Shown here piece after piece: positions 46,754-58,281 of a stretch of 64,000 nt of DNA (within the stretch, counting starts at the first letter, position 1; each line of letters opens with the position of its first letter). The notes beneath the pieces were generated by a model. It did no database searches and was not told where the DNA came from. It saw only the letters and a list, made by a program, of their open reading frames with translations. The position numbers were made by a program, and so were the translations under genes. The DNA is from Clitoria ternatea (lineage: Eukaryota; Streptophyta; Magnoliopsida; Fabales; Fabaceae). The stretch spans positions 58,784,501 to 58,848,500 of the forward strand of contig CM075672.1 in assembly GCA_037962975.1 (NCBI GenBank), in the 5' to 3' direction.

Positions 46754-46756
46754 ATT

Positions 46757-46767
46757 CTCCCCCTCTC
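46757..46767 (-). other. Polypurine tract of K
   Basis: The minus strand reads GAGAGGGGGAG three bases before the 3' LTR start at 46753. This is the usual plus-strand primer position. Confidence 0.85.
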
Positions 46768-46806
46768 AAAGAATTTCGTCCTCGAAATTCAAACGGGTAT
46801 CTTACC

Positions 46807-46905
46807 TTAGATAAACAACTTGGGGTACTGTTGCCTTATGGCGTCCTCGCGTTCCCAGGTATAAGAAGTACACCCATTTTGCTGCCACGCTACCTTAATC
46901 CGGGC
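46807..46905 (-). pseudogene. Extreme C-terminus of K integrase
   Basis: A short minus-strand frame ends in TAA at 46807-46809. It contains TSYTWERE and QQYPKLF, the usual tail of chromovirus polyproteins around the chromodomain. It abuts the integrase zinc-domain piece out of frame, so the catalytic core and most of the C-terminal domain were lost in an internal deletion near 46900. Confidence 0.75.
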
Positions 46906-48528
46906 CACCAGAATTGCAGTCTTAGATCATGGTACATCTTCGTAGTGCCCGGGTGGATACTTAACAGGCTCTTGTGGGCTTCATCAAGCACCATCCTCCT
47001 TAACTCACCCTCACCCGGCACATATATCCTACCTTTCACTCGGAAAATTCCATCCGATCCCTCGGTCAGAGATAAGTCCTTACCCTTGGCTTGAGTCTCC
47101 TTCATCTCAGCTAAGTAGGGATCTGACTTCTGCTGCTCAAATATCAGTTTTAGAAATTCATTGGCAATCTTCAACGTACCGAGCGTTATCTTCTGAGGCG
47201 AAGGGACGTTGACATACAAATTCATGTCTCAGAATTGCTCCAATAACCCCACCTCCTTCACCATCATCACTGCCACATGGAGGGATTTTCGACTTAATGC
47301 GTCGGCTACAACGTTCGCCTTACCCAGATGATACTTCAGCTCAAAGTCGTAATCCTTTAAAAACTCCGTCCATCTCCTCTGCCTCATGTTCAGTTCTTTC
47401 TGGTCGAATAAGTATTTGAGGCTCTTGTGGTCGCTGTACACTTCAAATTTGGAACCATACAAGTAATGCCTCCATATCTTCAACGTGAAAACTATGGCTG
47501 CCAATTCTAAATCATGAGTCGGATAATGCTGCTCGTGTGGCCTCAATTACTAAGAGGCATAAGTTATCACTCGGTCCCTCTACATTAGTACACACCCCAG
47601 GCCGAGTCCCGACGCATCACAGTAAACCACGAAGCTCTCTCGCAAATTTGGCAATGCCAACACTGGAGCAGTTGTCAACTTAGACTTTAACTCTCGGAAA
47701 CTGCTCTCATACTCGGAATTCCACTCGAAAGGGACATTTTTTCGAGTCAACTTGGTCAGAGGTAAGGCAAGTTTAGAAAATCCCTCAATAAACCATCTAT
47801 AATAGCCAGCTAGACCCATAAAGTTTCTTATTTCCGAGACCGACTTGGGTCTCTCCCATGCCATTACAGCTTCTACCTTGGAAGGATCCACCGAGACGCC
47901 TTCCTTAAAAATTACATGCTCGAGAAAGTGGATCTTATCCATCCAAAAATCACACTTCGAAAGTTTTGCAAACAGCTATTTCTCCTTCAATATTTGAAGT
48001 ACCGAACGGAGGTGTTCCTCATGCTCCTCAGGAGTCTTGGAATAGACTAAGATATCATCAATAAAAATGACTACGAATCGGTCTAAGTATGGGTGGAAGA
48101 TGTTGTTCATGTAATTCATGAATACAACAGGGGCGTTTGTGACACCAAACGGCATTACCACATACTCATAGTGGCCATACCGAGTCCTAAAGGCAGTCTT
48201 GGGAATATCTGAGTCCCTCACCCGGATCTGGTGGTATCACAAGCGTAAATCGATTTTTGAGAAGACTGAAGCACCACACAGTTGGTCAATTAAGTCGTCA
48301 ATCCTGGGCAATGGGTATCGATTCTTAATCGTAAGCTTATTTAGCTGTCGGTAATCTATACATAACCTCATGTTGCCATCCTTCTTCTTAACAAGTAACA
48401 CCGGTGCGCCCCATGGTGATACACTCGGTCGTATGAACTGTTTTCCGAGTAACTCTTCCACTTGCTTTTTCAACTCAGCCAATTCTGTTGGGGACATCCT
48501 ATAGGGTTCACTGGAGACCGGCTCGGTT
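46890..48528 (-). pseudogene. pol of K downstream of S4: RT, RNase H, start of integrase
   Basis: One minus-strand frame runs through this segment. RT has WGAPVLLVKKKDG and CIDYRQLNKLT (48497 piece), then the catalytic FIDD box at about 48054-48065. RNase H shows VYCDASGLGLG, HDLELAAIVF and YSDHKSLKYL. Integrase starts with the zinc-domain region ending QFWWPG. Stops fall at 48237-48239, 47976-47978, 47580-47582, about 47547-47552 and 47229-47231, all without a frame change. Integrase breaks off at about 46905 by deletion. Confidence 0.9.
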
Positions 48529-48533
48529 CCAGG
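48529..48533 (+). repeat. Target-site duplication CCAGG, left copy for S4
   Basis: Identical to 52024-52028. Both copies lie in K pol just after the protease. Confidence 0.9.
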
Positions 48534-49989
48534 TGTAACGCCCCGAATTTTTAAAATAGGAAGTTAAATTAAGAAAATAAATATTGAATAATTAAATATG
48601 GAATAATTAATATCCCAAAATGCTAGAAATAATTTAAATAAGATTTTTTGAGACTGTTAGTGAATTATTTTGACCGGATAAGTTGAAAACTGACCCGGAT
48701 AAAATATGGGTGTCGGACCAAGTATCTCCGATTGAGATGCCGTTGGTCAGGGCTATAGATAATGTTATTGGGATTCCGAATATATATTCGGAATAATTTT
48801 TAGAATATGTATTAAGCCCGAACGGAGAACCTGTTTAGTTAAAAATGGAAGAGTTTAGTGAAAAGTTAAAAATGTCAATAAAAACTCTCACTCTTTTCAC
48901 TCTCACTTCCGTGACTCACCCTTTTCTTGGAGGCAAAGACACACTTCTTCTTCTTCCCTCATTTTTCCCTTCGTCATCTCTTCTTCTTCCCCATAAGCTT
49001 GAACAACTTGGTGCCCTTTTCCCCTCTTATTTTTGTCCACCCTTAAAGCTTAAAGGAAGGCATGGTGGCTTGAAGCTTCTCTCCTCCTCCTCTTCATTTT
49101 CGTCGTCCTCTTTCTCCCTCTTAAACTCCATTTTCGATTTAGGGCAAGGTAAGCCCTTTACCACCATTTTTATGTTTGGAGTCTAGGGAATAGGGGATGG
49201 TAACTTGGAGGAGTATTAAATGTTGTGGGTAGAGAAAAGAAATATTAAATGCATGAACCCTAAGGTATGGGTGGAATAATAAGGGTATTTATAAGTAATA
49301 AAAGAAATTTGTGAAGATGGGGTTGAGGGATGATGAGTATTTATGATGGATGATGGGTTTGGTGAAAACCCTAACTTATTGAAATTGGGGGAAATGTATA
49401 ATATTGAAAGGATTAGCATTTATTGAGGGGAAAAATATTATAAATGAAGAGGCATTAACATTTGATGATGACTAGAGATGGTGGTTGGAAAATATGAATA
49501 AAAACCCACTTGAGATAGAATAAATGTAAGGTGTGGCAAACGGAATAACCTAACAATTTAGGTTGTTACTTTGATAATAATGAATGGTGGGTTAAGGGAA
49601 GGAATTCCCAAAGCCTAAGTAAGCAAATGAATGGCCTTATAATAATTTCCACATGGTAAGAATCATGTGTACATAGACATGTATATGTATATTAAAATGG
49701 CCTTTGAATGAATAATTGATGTGGCCCTATAATGATTGGTGTAGGATTTGATAACACGGGTGAAGCGGGAACATCAAACCCGGAAGTTTACTTCTCTTAA
49801 GGTAGGAGAGGGGTGTATTTTCTAAATGCATGAGAACTGTGATGATAATGTATGTATTAATGTAATATGGCATGTTTTCTTGAATGAGTATGATAACTTG
49901 TGCATGTAGTGAGAATTGTGTATAGTGTTTTGAAATGAGTGTTATATGATGAGTACCTGAAACCTTTGGTGGGAATGTTTCTTGAATAT

Positions 49990-50340
49990 ATGGATTGATA
50001 TTTATGTTTGACCTTGTGAATATATCACCTTGCGGGGTGCCACGAAGGGTAAATCCTGAAGTGAAGATGATGTTTATCATATTGTGAATATATCACCTTG
50101 CGGGGTGCCACGAAGGGTAAATCCCGGAGTGAAGATGATGTTTATCATATTGTGAATATATCACCTTGCGGGGTGCCATGAAGGGTAAATCCCAGAGTGA
50201 AGATGATGTTCATCATATTATGAATATATCACCTTGCGGGGTGCCACGAAGGGTATATCCCGGAGTAAAGATAATGTTATCATATTGTGAATATATCACC
50301 TCACGGGGTGCCACGAAGGGTATATCCCGGAGTGATGATG
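49990..50340. repeat. 68-bp tandem repeat, five units, in S4
   Basis: The word TGCGGGGTGCCACGAAGGGT (one base varies) recurs at 50031, 50099, 50167, 50235 and 50301. Steps are 68, 68, 68 and 66 bp. The reverse complement core is the S2 repeat at 33650-34080. Confidence 0.92.
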
Positions 50341-51432
50341 TTAATTTAAGTGACTGTGGTCACTATTGGATTAAAAATCGGATCCGTGCATATGCATCTT
50401 AAACACTAGCATGTGCATTAGCCATAGAAGCATGGCATAAAGTGTTACCCTATTGATGAGATTATGAGAGGAGTAGGTGGAACCCTTCCTTGAATTACTA
50501 ACTTTGATTGTGATGTTGGTTGATGTGGGTTTGAGAAACTTGATGGATAGGTGTTTAATGAAAATTGATGGTTGATTAACTTGGTGTTGAATGAACTCCT
50601 CTTGAGGAGAGGATATTTGTATTGCATTCATTCATATGTTATCTTAAATATCGGATTTTCATCATTGAGAAAGTATACTCACTCTCCCTGTGGTATATCT
50701 TTTTAGCTCCTGTGTTGTAGGGCTTGCCTATGGAGCTCTTGTGTGGAGAAGTGGTGTGAAGAAAGCCCATTTGGTAAAGAATGCCTTGGCCGACAACATT
50801 TTGATTTTATGGTTTGTGTAGAATGTTTGTAATGTATATAGTATTCTGCATATTTTGTATAGCCATGAATTGGTAGGAATGATGTATAATGATTTTGTAG
50901 GTCATGTGTGAAAATTGGAACCTACATATAAGACCAATTTTCAGTTATGACCCTGGTGATGTAAGATGCTAATGTATGAGTGCTTGAATTTTGCTCACTT
51001 TAACGATCAAATGATGAGAATTGTGAATGATGACTTTATGTGTTGTATAATTGATGATATTTCATGATTATTATGCATAAGTAAGGAACTAGTAGGGTCA
51101 AAATGAGTTTTATGAGTTTTGGGTGGTGTGTGGTGGTTCCAATAGCTTAAATACATGATTTGTGACTTGTAGAAACTGGAACGGGTCAATTCCGTTGAGA
51201 ATAGACCCCTAAGTTACTCAAAAAGGCTCTGGAATGGACTAAACGCATTTATTTGCATAAGTTCCTCATTTTTGAGAATTTTTGGGTGAGGCCAGTGGCC
51301 ACACATCACAATTGGTGTATTTTAATTGGTGTCAAAATTTGGTAGCGTTTGGAGTTGATATGAAAAAGTTAGGGGGGTTAGAAGTCCAAAAATAAGGCTT
51401 TTTCTACATAAAAACAGCAACTGTGCTGTCTC

Positions 51433-51676
51433 GAATCGATTCGAGGATCTCTGAATCGATTCAAGAGCTACTGTTTTCACTGTTTTTGGTTCCAGGAAGG
51501 CCTGAATCGATTCATACGATCTTGAATCGATTCAAGGACCTCTGTTTGCATAATTTTGAGTTCCAGAAGCGTCTGAATCGATTTATACGAGCTTGAATTG
51601 ATTCAAGGGGTCCTGTTTTCACTGTTTTGCACTCTAGAATCATTTGAATCGATTCATAGGGTGTTTGAATCGATTC
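51433..51676. repeat. GAATCGATTC array in S4: four pairs, 71-bp period
   Basis: Copies start at 51433, 51453, 51504, 51524, 51575 (last base T), 51595 (one change), 51646 and 51667. Steps alternate 20-21 and 51 bp. This is the same layout as the S1 array, so it is conserved within the LTR family. Confidence 0.92.
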
Positions 51677-52023
51677 ATGACCCTGTTTTTCATATTTTTC
51701 CTCTATCTTGGGATATCATTGGTATTGTTTGACTATAATATGATCGTACAACGCCCCACACGCATAATTAATACATTTTATCAATTCGATGGACCATCCT
51801 TTGACCTTCTACCACTTCCGCTACTCCTTGTTGATGATCATGAGATAAATCATCCAAGATTCGCTCTTTGACTTAAATTTTCACCTTCTCATATCTTCAC
51901 ATATGAGATAGGTTATTAAAATAGGTCCGGGGATTACTTGCCAAAGTTTTCATCTCGCGATCTCTTCCATCCTTTAATTGTTTTAAATCACAAAAAATTT
52001 ACCCCTATTTTTGGGGCGTCTCA

Positions 52024-53642
52024 CCAGGGACTAAGTCTATAGAGAACTCAACTTCCCTATTTGGAGGGACACCTGGCACATCCTCCGGAAACACCTCGGG
52101 GAATTCACAAACAGTCGGGATATCGTTCACTCGGGCTCTAACCTCTCCCTCAGTCAAACAAAGCATCATAAATAACTGAGCTATACCTTGTACCATGTAG
52201 CCATCACTGGTCTGCCTCGGGAAAATTACTCTTCTGTTTCGACAGTCCACCAATACCTTATTGGCTGAAAGCCAATCCATGCCAAGTACAACGTCGAGAT
52301 CTTTCAGAGGCACACATACTAAATCAAAGGTGAAACTCTGATCGTCCAACGTAAATGTTACATCCTTACACATCATTGATGTCAACACTTTTACGCCGGT
52401 CGGATTGGCTACCTCCAGAGTCTGATTCATATACACAGTCGGCAACTTTAAACGTCTCACACAATCGTCAGCTATAAAGGAGTGGGTAGCTCCAGAATCA
52501 AAAACTACATTAAGTGTATATCTACCGAGCGAGCACTTACTTTGCACTAAGTCATTCGCTTGTGCAGCTTCTTCGGCGTTGATGGCGTAGACTCTCCCAG
52601 TAGCCGGTTGGTCGGCATTCCTTCTCCTGTCGTTCGGGGCAAACGTCATGTTTCCTCGAGTTCCATTGCCTCTGCCCCCAGTTTCGCGGCCACCATTTCC
52701 ACGGCCTCTCCCTCGGAAGCCTCCATGATACATATTGGCGTTTACTTGATGTAATTGAGGACAGTCGGGGCGAATGTGCCCCTTCTCATTGCAATGAAAA
52801 CATATAACATCTTCTCCATCATCACAATTCTAAGCAAAGTGGTCGCCACCATATTTGAAATACTTGCCATATTTTGGATGACCACCAGTCCGACCCCCTT
52901 GGTTACCCCGACCTTTATATCTAGCGGAGGGCCCACCTCTTCCAACGTTACCTGATCTCTTGAAGCGTGACTGCTGAGGCCTCAAGGAGGGGTCTGCCTT
53001 ACTGCTCTGGCCCGAGTGGGCCTTGCCATCTTCTTTGAAAATTCTGCATTTATTTACCAGCACTGGGAAGCTTCTAATTTCCTGGTGTCTGAAAGCTCTT
53101 TTAATGTCCGATCTCAATCCGTTTTCAAATTTAAGGCATTTGGAACTCTCAGTCCCGGGTTGTTGGAAGGGCGGATAAAACAGGCACAACTCTTCGAATC
53201 TGGCTGCATATTCTTCTACAGACATGGAACCATGTTTTAGTTCCATAAATTCCAGTTCCTTCTGACTCCTTATTATGTCGGGGAAATATTTCTCTAGGAA
53301 GCATGTTTTAAAATTTTCCCAGGTCAGCTGGGTGTCAGCATCAGTCAATCGGCTTCTGGCGATCTTCCACCAGTTTTCTGCTTCGTCCCGCAGCATGTAC
53401 ACTGCGCACTCAACCTTCTGGGCCTCTGTATAGTGAAGGCCCCCAAAAATTCTTTCTAAATCTTGAGTCCACTTGTAAGCTGTCTCGGGATTAAATCCCC
53501 CTTAGAACTCACTCGGCTTCCTCTTCAGGAAGCGATCCAATACTTGACCATCTTCAGTTCGAGGCTGGCTCTGCCTCTCGAATACGTCAGTGAAACGCTG
53601 GAAGGCCGTGGCTATGGCTTCCATGCTATGACGATTCGCCAT
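52024..53642 (-). pseudogene. gag and protease of K, interrupted by stops and by S4
   Basis: The minus-strand ATG is at 53642. A stop lies at 53512-53514 and another at 52830-52832; the frame is unchanged through both. The Retrotrans_gag core (AENWWKIARS ... YFPDIIRSQKE ... EEYAARFEELC) spans about 53402-53100. The CCHC zinc knuckle (CFHCNEKGHIRPDC) is at about 52765-52806, between Gly/Arg-rich stretches. The aspartic protease DSGATHSF is at about 52480-52500, with VLGMDWLS after it. S4 interrupts the frame at 52023. Confidence 0.9.
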
Positions 53643-53956
53643 GACTTATCCTGAAATCAACACCCCTTTCAAGGATAAGTTTACAGAATCACTCACTACC
53701 GATCGGATTTTAACCCAACATTCAACAATTATAACACATTATCATACAATTCTTAAATATCATATACTTAGTCAGACCAAGATAGGAACAACCTTCTACG
53801 CTCACAACAGCATCTCATAAACACATGGTCACACAAATTATACCTAATTAGACATCAAAGTCCTCAGACCTCATAAGCAATTTATAACGACCGATCATAA
53901 TGTACTTCACCGCTTACTAGAAGTAAGCATGCCTTGGCCTTGGACCTTTTAAGTCT

Positions 53957-53968
53957 GCTCTAATACCA
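53957..53968 (-). other. Primer-binding site of K (initiator-Met type)
   Basis: The minus strand reads TGGTATTAGAGC, one change from the common plant TGGTATCAGAGC, three bases after the 5' LTR end at 53972. Confidence 0.85.
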
Positions 53969-53971
53969 AAA

Positions 53972-56596
53972 TGAAACATCCTTACTTATTAAAAATAAAT
54001 CTGAAATCAAGGGAAAATTTTTCCAAAATAAAACCAATGGAACCGGGCACAGTAAAAGAAGGCAAAGAAAGGCAAGGGAAATAAAACCCAATCCTAATAC
54101 AAACAGCGGAAGAAGGAGCGCCTAAGCGAGCCCCAACACAACGCTCACTCGCTCAGGCGAGATCCAACGCGCTTGAGCGAGACAGCCCAACTCGCTCGGG
54201 CGAAACACTATTCGCGTAAGCGAAACCAATTAGAGACTTTCCTTTCCACTCCCACTCGCTGGAGCGGACACTTAGTCGCTGAGGCGAGTAACTCCACTCG
54301 GGTTTTCCTTCACTTGGAATTAGAGTCTAGGTTCACTCGGAAAAGTCTTATACTCACGACTCACTCATACATTCTTTCACTCACACCCTATTCTATTCTT
54401 AGGGGTCCACAACTAAGACTCACTCGGAAGTTGACTCCCACAATCCCTTCACTCAGAAATGTTGTCCGTATACATCACACTAAAGCTTCCTCGCCAAGTC
54501 AGATCTTACTTAAGGAATCGTACAACTTCACTCACTCGGAAATACTCTAATGTCCCGCCACTCGGAATACATATAAATTCCTCTACGTACAAGGACCTTG
54601 CAAGACTGAAATCTGCTCCTTATCATCTAGATCTTATTCTCCCTCTAGTAAGTTTACTACTACAGGTTTACTCGAATTCGTATTGCCAATGTAGCAATCT
54701 GGGAAACATTCTCTCGGTTGACTTCCACTCGGAATCATCAAAATATCTTTCAATCGGAAGAAGGTCACTCGTCACGTCTTACACAGAATTAACTTAACTA
54801 GTATTTACTCAGAATCATACAGGCTCACATACTTAGTAAGTGTAACGTACACCACCCGGACATTCACACACAGCATAAGATGAACATACAGTATAATATA
54901 TATATATATATAAATATTTACATGCACATTGTCGTATTCTCAATCCGAAAGTGTTTAGTTTAGATATAGCTAGATAAGGACCAAAATAAGAGCCGGCCAA
55001 GGCTTAATAACACTTTTTACACAGTATGTACAATTATATACATGTCTGCTGCACAGTTCACCTCATGGAACAGGTGCTCTTCCATCATCCATCATTCCGA
55101 GTGACGTCCACTGAAATATAGCCACAGCAGGGGTGAGCTTTTGCATATAAGATGACAGTTAATGACTCGGAATCCTTAGGTCTTCCACCATACAACATCA
55201 TATTCCAATCAATTATAATATGAACTGTCATTCAACATGCCTACACATAACAGTAACATGCAATCGGAATCCATACATTTAACACACAGCTATATATAAC
55301 ATATTACTAACATATTACTCCCAAAACATACACATGTCACGCAATGAGTTCATCAAAAGTGTAAGAGTGTTTATATAATTGTATACATATCCCTTACAGT
55401 CAGATCTGACTTAAACAATGATTTTCGGTTACAGGTTCCCTTACTGGCCCCTCGCCCATTAGCCCTTCCCACGTGGTACCGGTCTCCCATTGACGTCTCG
55501 AGACTTAACTCTAGCTCCCTCGGCTACCATGGGCCCTCACAGGATCTAGCCAAGGGTCTATGGCTGGAAATCATTCCTTTGGGGTCCCTGACCTTCCACG
55601 GGTCACCCCGTTCCTATACATGCAACTTATGTGTTTTATCAGCGGGCATTCTCGATTATCAAGCACATTCCACGTAACCATTAGAATCATAACCGATCCA
55701 ACCCAGTTCCTACATTCACTTGTCAATCGTACCAGTATACACAACAACCAAACAGTTCATGTTTATAACATTCCAGATGAAATCAACCAACAGCCACACA
55801 TACATATCCACTCGGTATTAACAATAATAGGAACATGTATCACACGCGTTTAAGTGTAAAATGACTATCAGAACTCAGCACAACAACTCTGAATACATGC
55901 ATGAAAATGTGTAACTGCTAACAGAACTCTACTACCACACATATGGTATCCAAAGATCGATAATCACGCATTGCACACAGTCATTATAAACATAATTGCA
56001 CACACGTAAGGCATTACGTTCACCCGGTACCGTTCATAAACCATGCATTTGACATGCAAGCGCCCCCTACCTACTGAAGGGACTCGGGAAGCTCCTCTGT
56101 TTCCTGAAGTTTGGTCTGATGCTCTGTTTGCTTCGTTCACCACTCTCACTCGTTCAGTCTCCATCGAACACAGTTGTTACCCTTTAATCCGCTTGGGAAC
56201 AGGAAGCTGTTCTTCTTCCACTTCGACGATCGTCCTTCACCAACAGAGGGAACTCTGAATCCTCTGCACACCGTCACCGTGAGTTTACAGGACAGAGAAC
56301 AGAGGAGAAGGAGAACGAAGAAGAAGAGAAGTAGAGGAAGAGGAAGTCTTGAGGGATTAAGGTGAGTGGACAGCAGTGAGCTTCTGATCATATATATATA
56401 TATACATGCGGAGAGATAAGAGAGTGGGATGGGAGAACGTGAAGCAGCAGCTCTTCACGTGGTACACACACACAAGTCACAATCAATTAGCCATTAATTT
56501 AATTAATTAATAAGTAATTCATGCTTGTGCAATTATTTTTTTTAGTTTAGTGGCTTAATCTGATTCGGTAACTAATTTTTAAATCGGGATGTTACA
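53972..56596 (-). mobile_element. 5' LTR of K (2625 bp)
   Basis: A copy of the 3' LTR with scattered transitions, small indels and a shorter (TA)n tract. The divergence is clearly greater than between the LTRs of T, so K is older. It contains the same CGCTYAAGCG plus ACTCGG module (54150-54830), with the shared 16-mer at 54170-54185. Confidence 0.92.
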
Positions 56597-56601
56597 AACA
56601 A

Positions 56602-58053
56602 TCCTTGAGGGGATAAAGTATATGTTTTGTGAATTGAGAATTTATGTGGATGCTTGACATTGAATGTGATAGCCATTGTGATGGCATTAATGATAAGATT
56701 GAAAGATGATGCATAATTGAGGAACTCATAGAGCCAAATAAATTTTTATGTGATTTTGATGGCATGTGATAGTCCTAATAGCCCATAAGTATAGTTTATG
56801 AGTTGTAGGAATTAGAACGGGCCAGTTCTATTGAGAATAGGTCCTTGAGTTGCACAAAAGTGCCTTAAAACGGGTAAAATGCATTTATGCACATAAGTCC
56901 CTCATTTTTGGGAATTTTTGAGTGTGGCCGGCGGCCATACTTCACAAATAATATATATTTGGTGGGCATTGGAATTCGTATGAAAATGTTAGGCGGATTA
57001 GAAGTTTGAAAATGTGATTTTTTCTGCATAAAACAGCCTCTGTGCTATCATGAATCGATTCAAAGGCTTTTGGATGGGCATGAATCGATTCATATGAAGG
57101 CTTGAATCGATTCAAGACCCCCAGATTCACTGTTCCTCAATTTTCCAATGCTTGAATCGATTCATACAAGGTTTGAATCGATTCAAGGCCCTTTGTTTCC
57201 ACTGTTTTGAGCCCCAGGCACGTATGAATCGATTCTTGGGGTGTGGGAATCGAGTCATGGCCTTCTGGGAGTGTGGGATTGATTCACAATAGGTGGGAAC
57301 CAATTCCCAGGTGGTAGGAATTGATTCATGGCCCTATTATGGCCATTGTTTTTTTTCCAACTACTCTGTTTCCTTTGCTGTTTTTAGCCCGTTTGGGCAT
57401 CTTAATGGTATTTTTGGCCTCCAACTTCTTCATGAAAGTTGTAGATAATAATGTTACGGAGGTGTGAAAATTGGTCTTACCTCAATTGGAATTCTTTAAC
57501 TCTTATGAGGCCTAAAATACCAAACCCACTAGAGTGTAAAACTCACATTTAAGAGGGTTTTGAACCCAACTTTTGATGATGGTCAAATTGGGACTAATAG
57601 GTAATATTTATGACATTTCCCACTATTTTTGAGACTAAAAATGAAATTTCCCCATATACCTTAATGTTGGAATTTAACATGAACTAGTTATTATGCAGAC
57701 TTTGTTTCGTCATGCAAAACACTTAATTTATCAAGGATACATGATTATGGTGTGTCTTAGTGGTGTTTGGAGTTGATTTATCAAATTGGTAAGATACATA
57801 TGTGCCCAAGACACGTTATGGAAATATGAATGTTCCACCACTAATGATGTGATATGATGATTAATAATGAAAGTAAATGTTATGGTCATATGACCCACCT
57901 TGAGTGATGATGAACTAATAAGAGGACAATTATATGGCAATGAATTGTTATAAATCATTGAATTAGGGAAAATGTCGATGATGATTGAGTGGATGATGCC
58001 ACCATATTGAATAATGATTAATGATGTTGAATGAAAAGGGATATTATTGTTGA
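56602..58053 (+). mobile_element. S3 right visible segment
   Basis: Non-coding LTR sequence after K. GAATCGATTC-type copies start at 57052, 57082, 57104, 57154, 57175, 57226 and 57247 (steps 30, 22, 50, 21, 51, 21). More worn copies with CpG lost (GATTGATTC, AATTGATTC) follow up to 57330. The rest, 57330-58053, shows nothing I recognise. Confidence 0.65.
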
Positions 58054-58281
58054 ACATATGATAAGTGCTTTATAATACAATAAATTAGGTCTAAATTACT
58101 TAGGATTTTAGTCATTATGCACTGTATTTCCTTTATTTATTGTGATTTTTGCTTTCTTTCCACTATTTTCTACTTGGGTAGGTTATTTTGCAGGAATTAA
58201 GGTAATAAAAGGTCAAAAACAAGGAAAAATCTGACCAGAAATGAATCACACTCGGGCAGACTCTCAAGTTTCACACTGAAC

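Larger units (their letters stand above)
48534..52023 (+). mobile_element. Solo LTR S4 (TGTAAC family, 3490 bp) inside K pol
   Basis: It starts TGTAACGCCCCGAA and ends TTTGGGGCGTCTCA, with CCAGG on both sides. No internal domain is present. It holds the AAGTATCTCCGATTGAGATG block (48720-48745), a CT-rich leader (48890-49130), 68-bp tandem repeats (49990-50340) and the GAATCGATTC array (51433-51676). It is the cleanest reference copy of this LTR family here. The frames in it (for example 48845-49186 and 50166-50402) lie in leader or repeats and are not supported as genes. Confidence 0.92.
44122..56596 (-). mobile_element. Tekay/Del-like chromovirus K, with S4 nested in pol
   Basis: LTRs at 53972-56596 (5') and 44122-46753 (3') are flanked by 5-bp duplications AACAA at 44117-44121 and 56597-56601. 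Each LTR begins TGTAACATCCCGA on the minus strand and ends GGATGTTTCA. The PBS is of initiator-Met type. Gag, protease, RT, RNase H and part of integrase follow on the minus strand. The RT FIDD box, protease DSGATHSF and a C-terminal remnant typical of chromovirus integrase place it near Tekay/Del. It has at least six in-frame stops and a large integrase deletion. Confidence 0.92.
42342..58053 (+). mobile_element. S3: TGTAAC-family LTR interrupted by K and A3 (right end not in window)
   Basis: It starts TGTTACATCCC at 42342 after TTCTC (42337-42341). The two visible parts, 42342-44121 and 56602-58053, are colinear with S4: the AAGTATCTCCGATTGAGATG block, a CT-rich leader (42690-42790), GGAATTCCC-like and TAGGAGAGG words, then an AACGGGCCAGTT segment and a GAATCGATTC cluster. 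Neither part encodes a supportable gene. The right end is not reached before A3 inserts at 58059, so whether S3 is solo or part of a full element is open. Confidence 0.7.
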
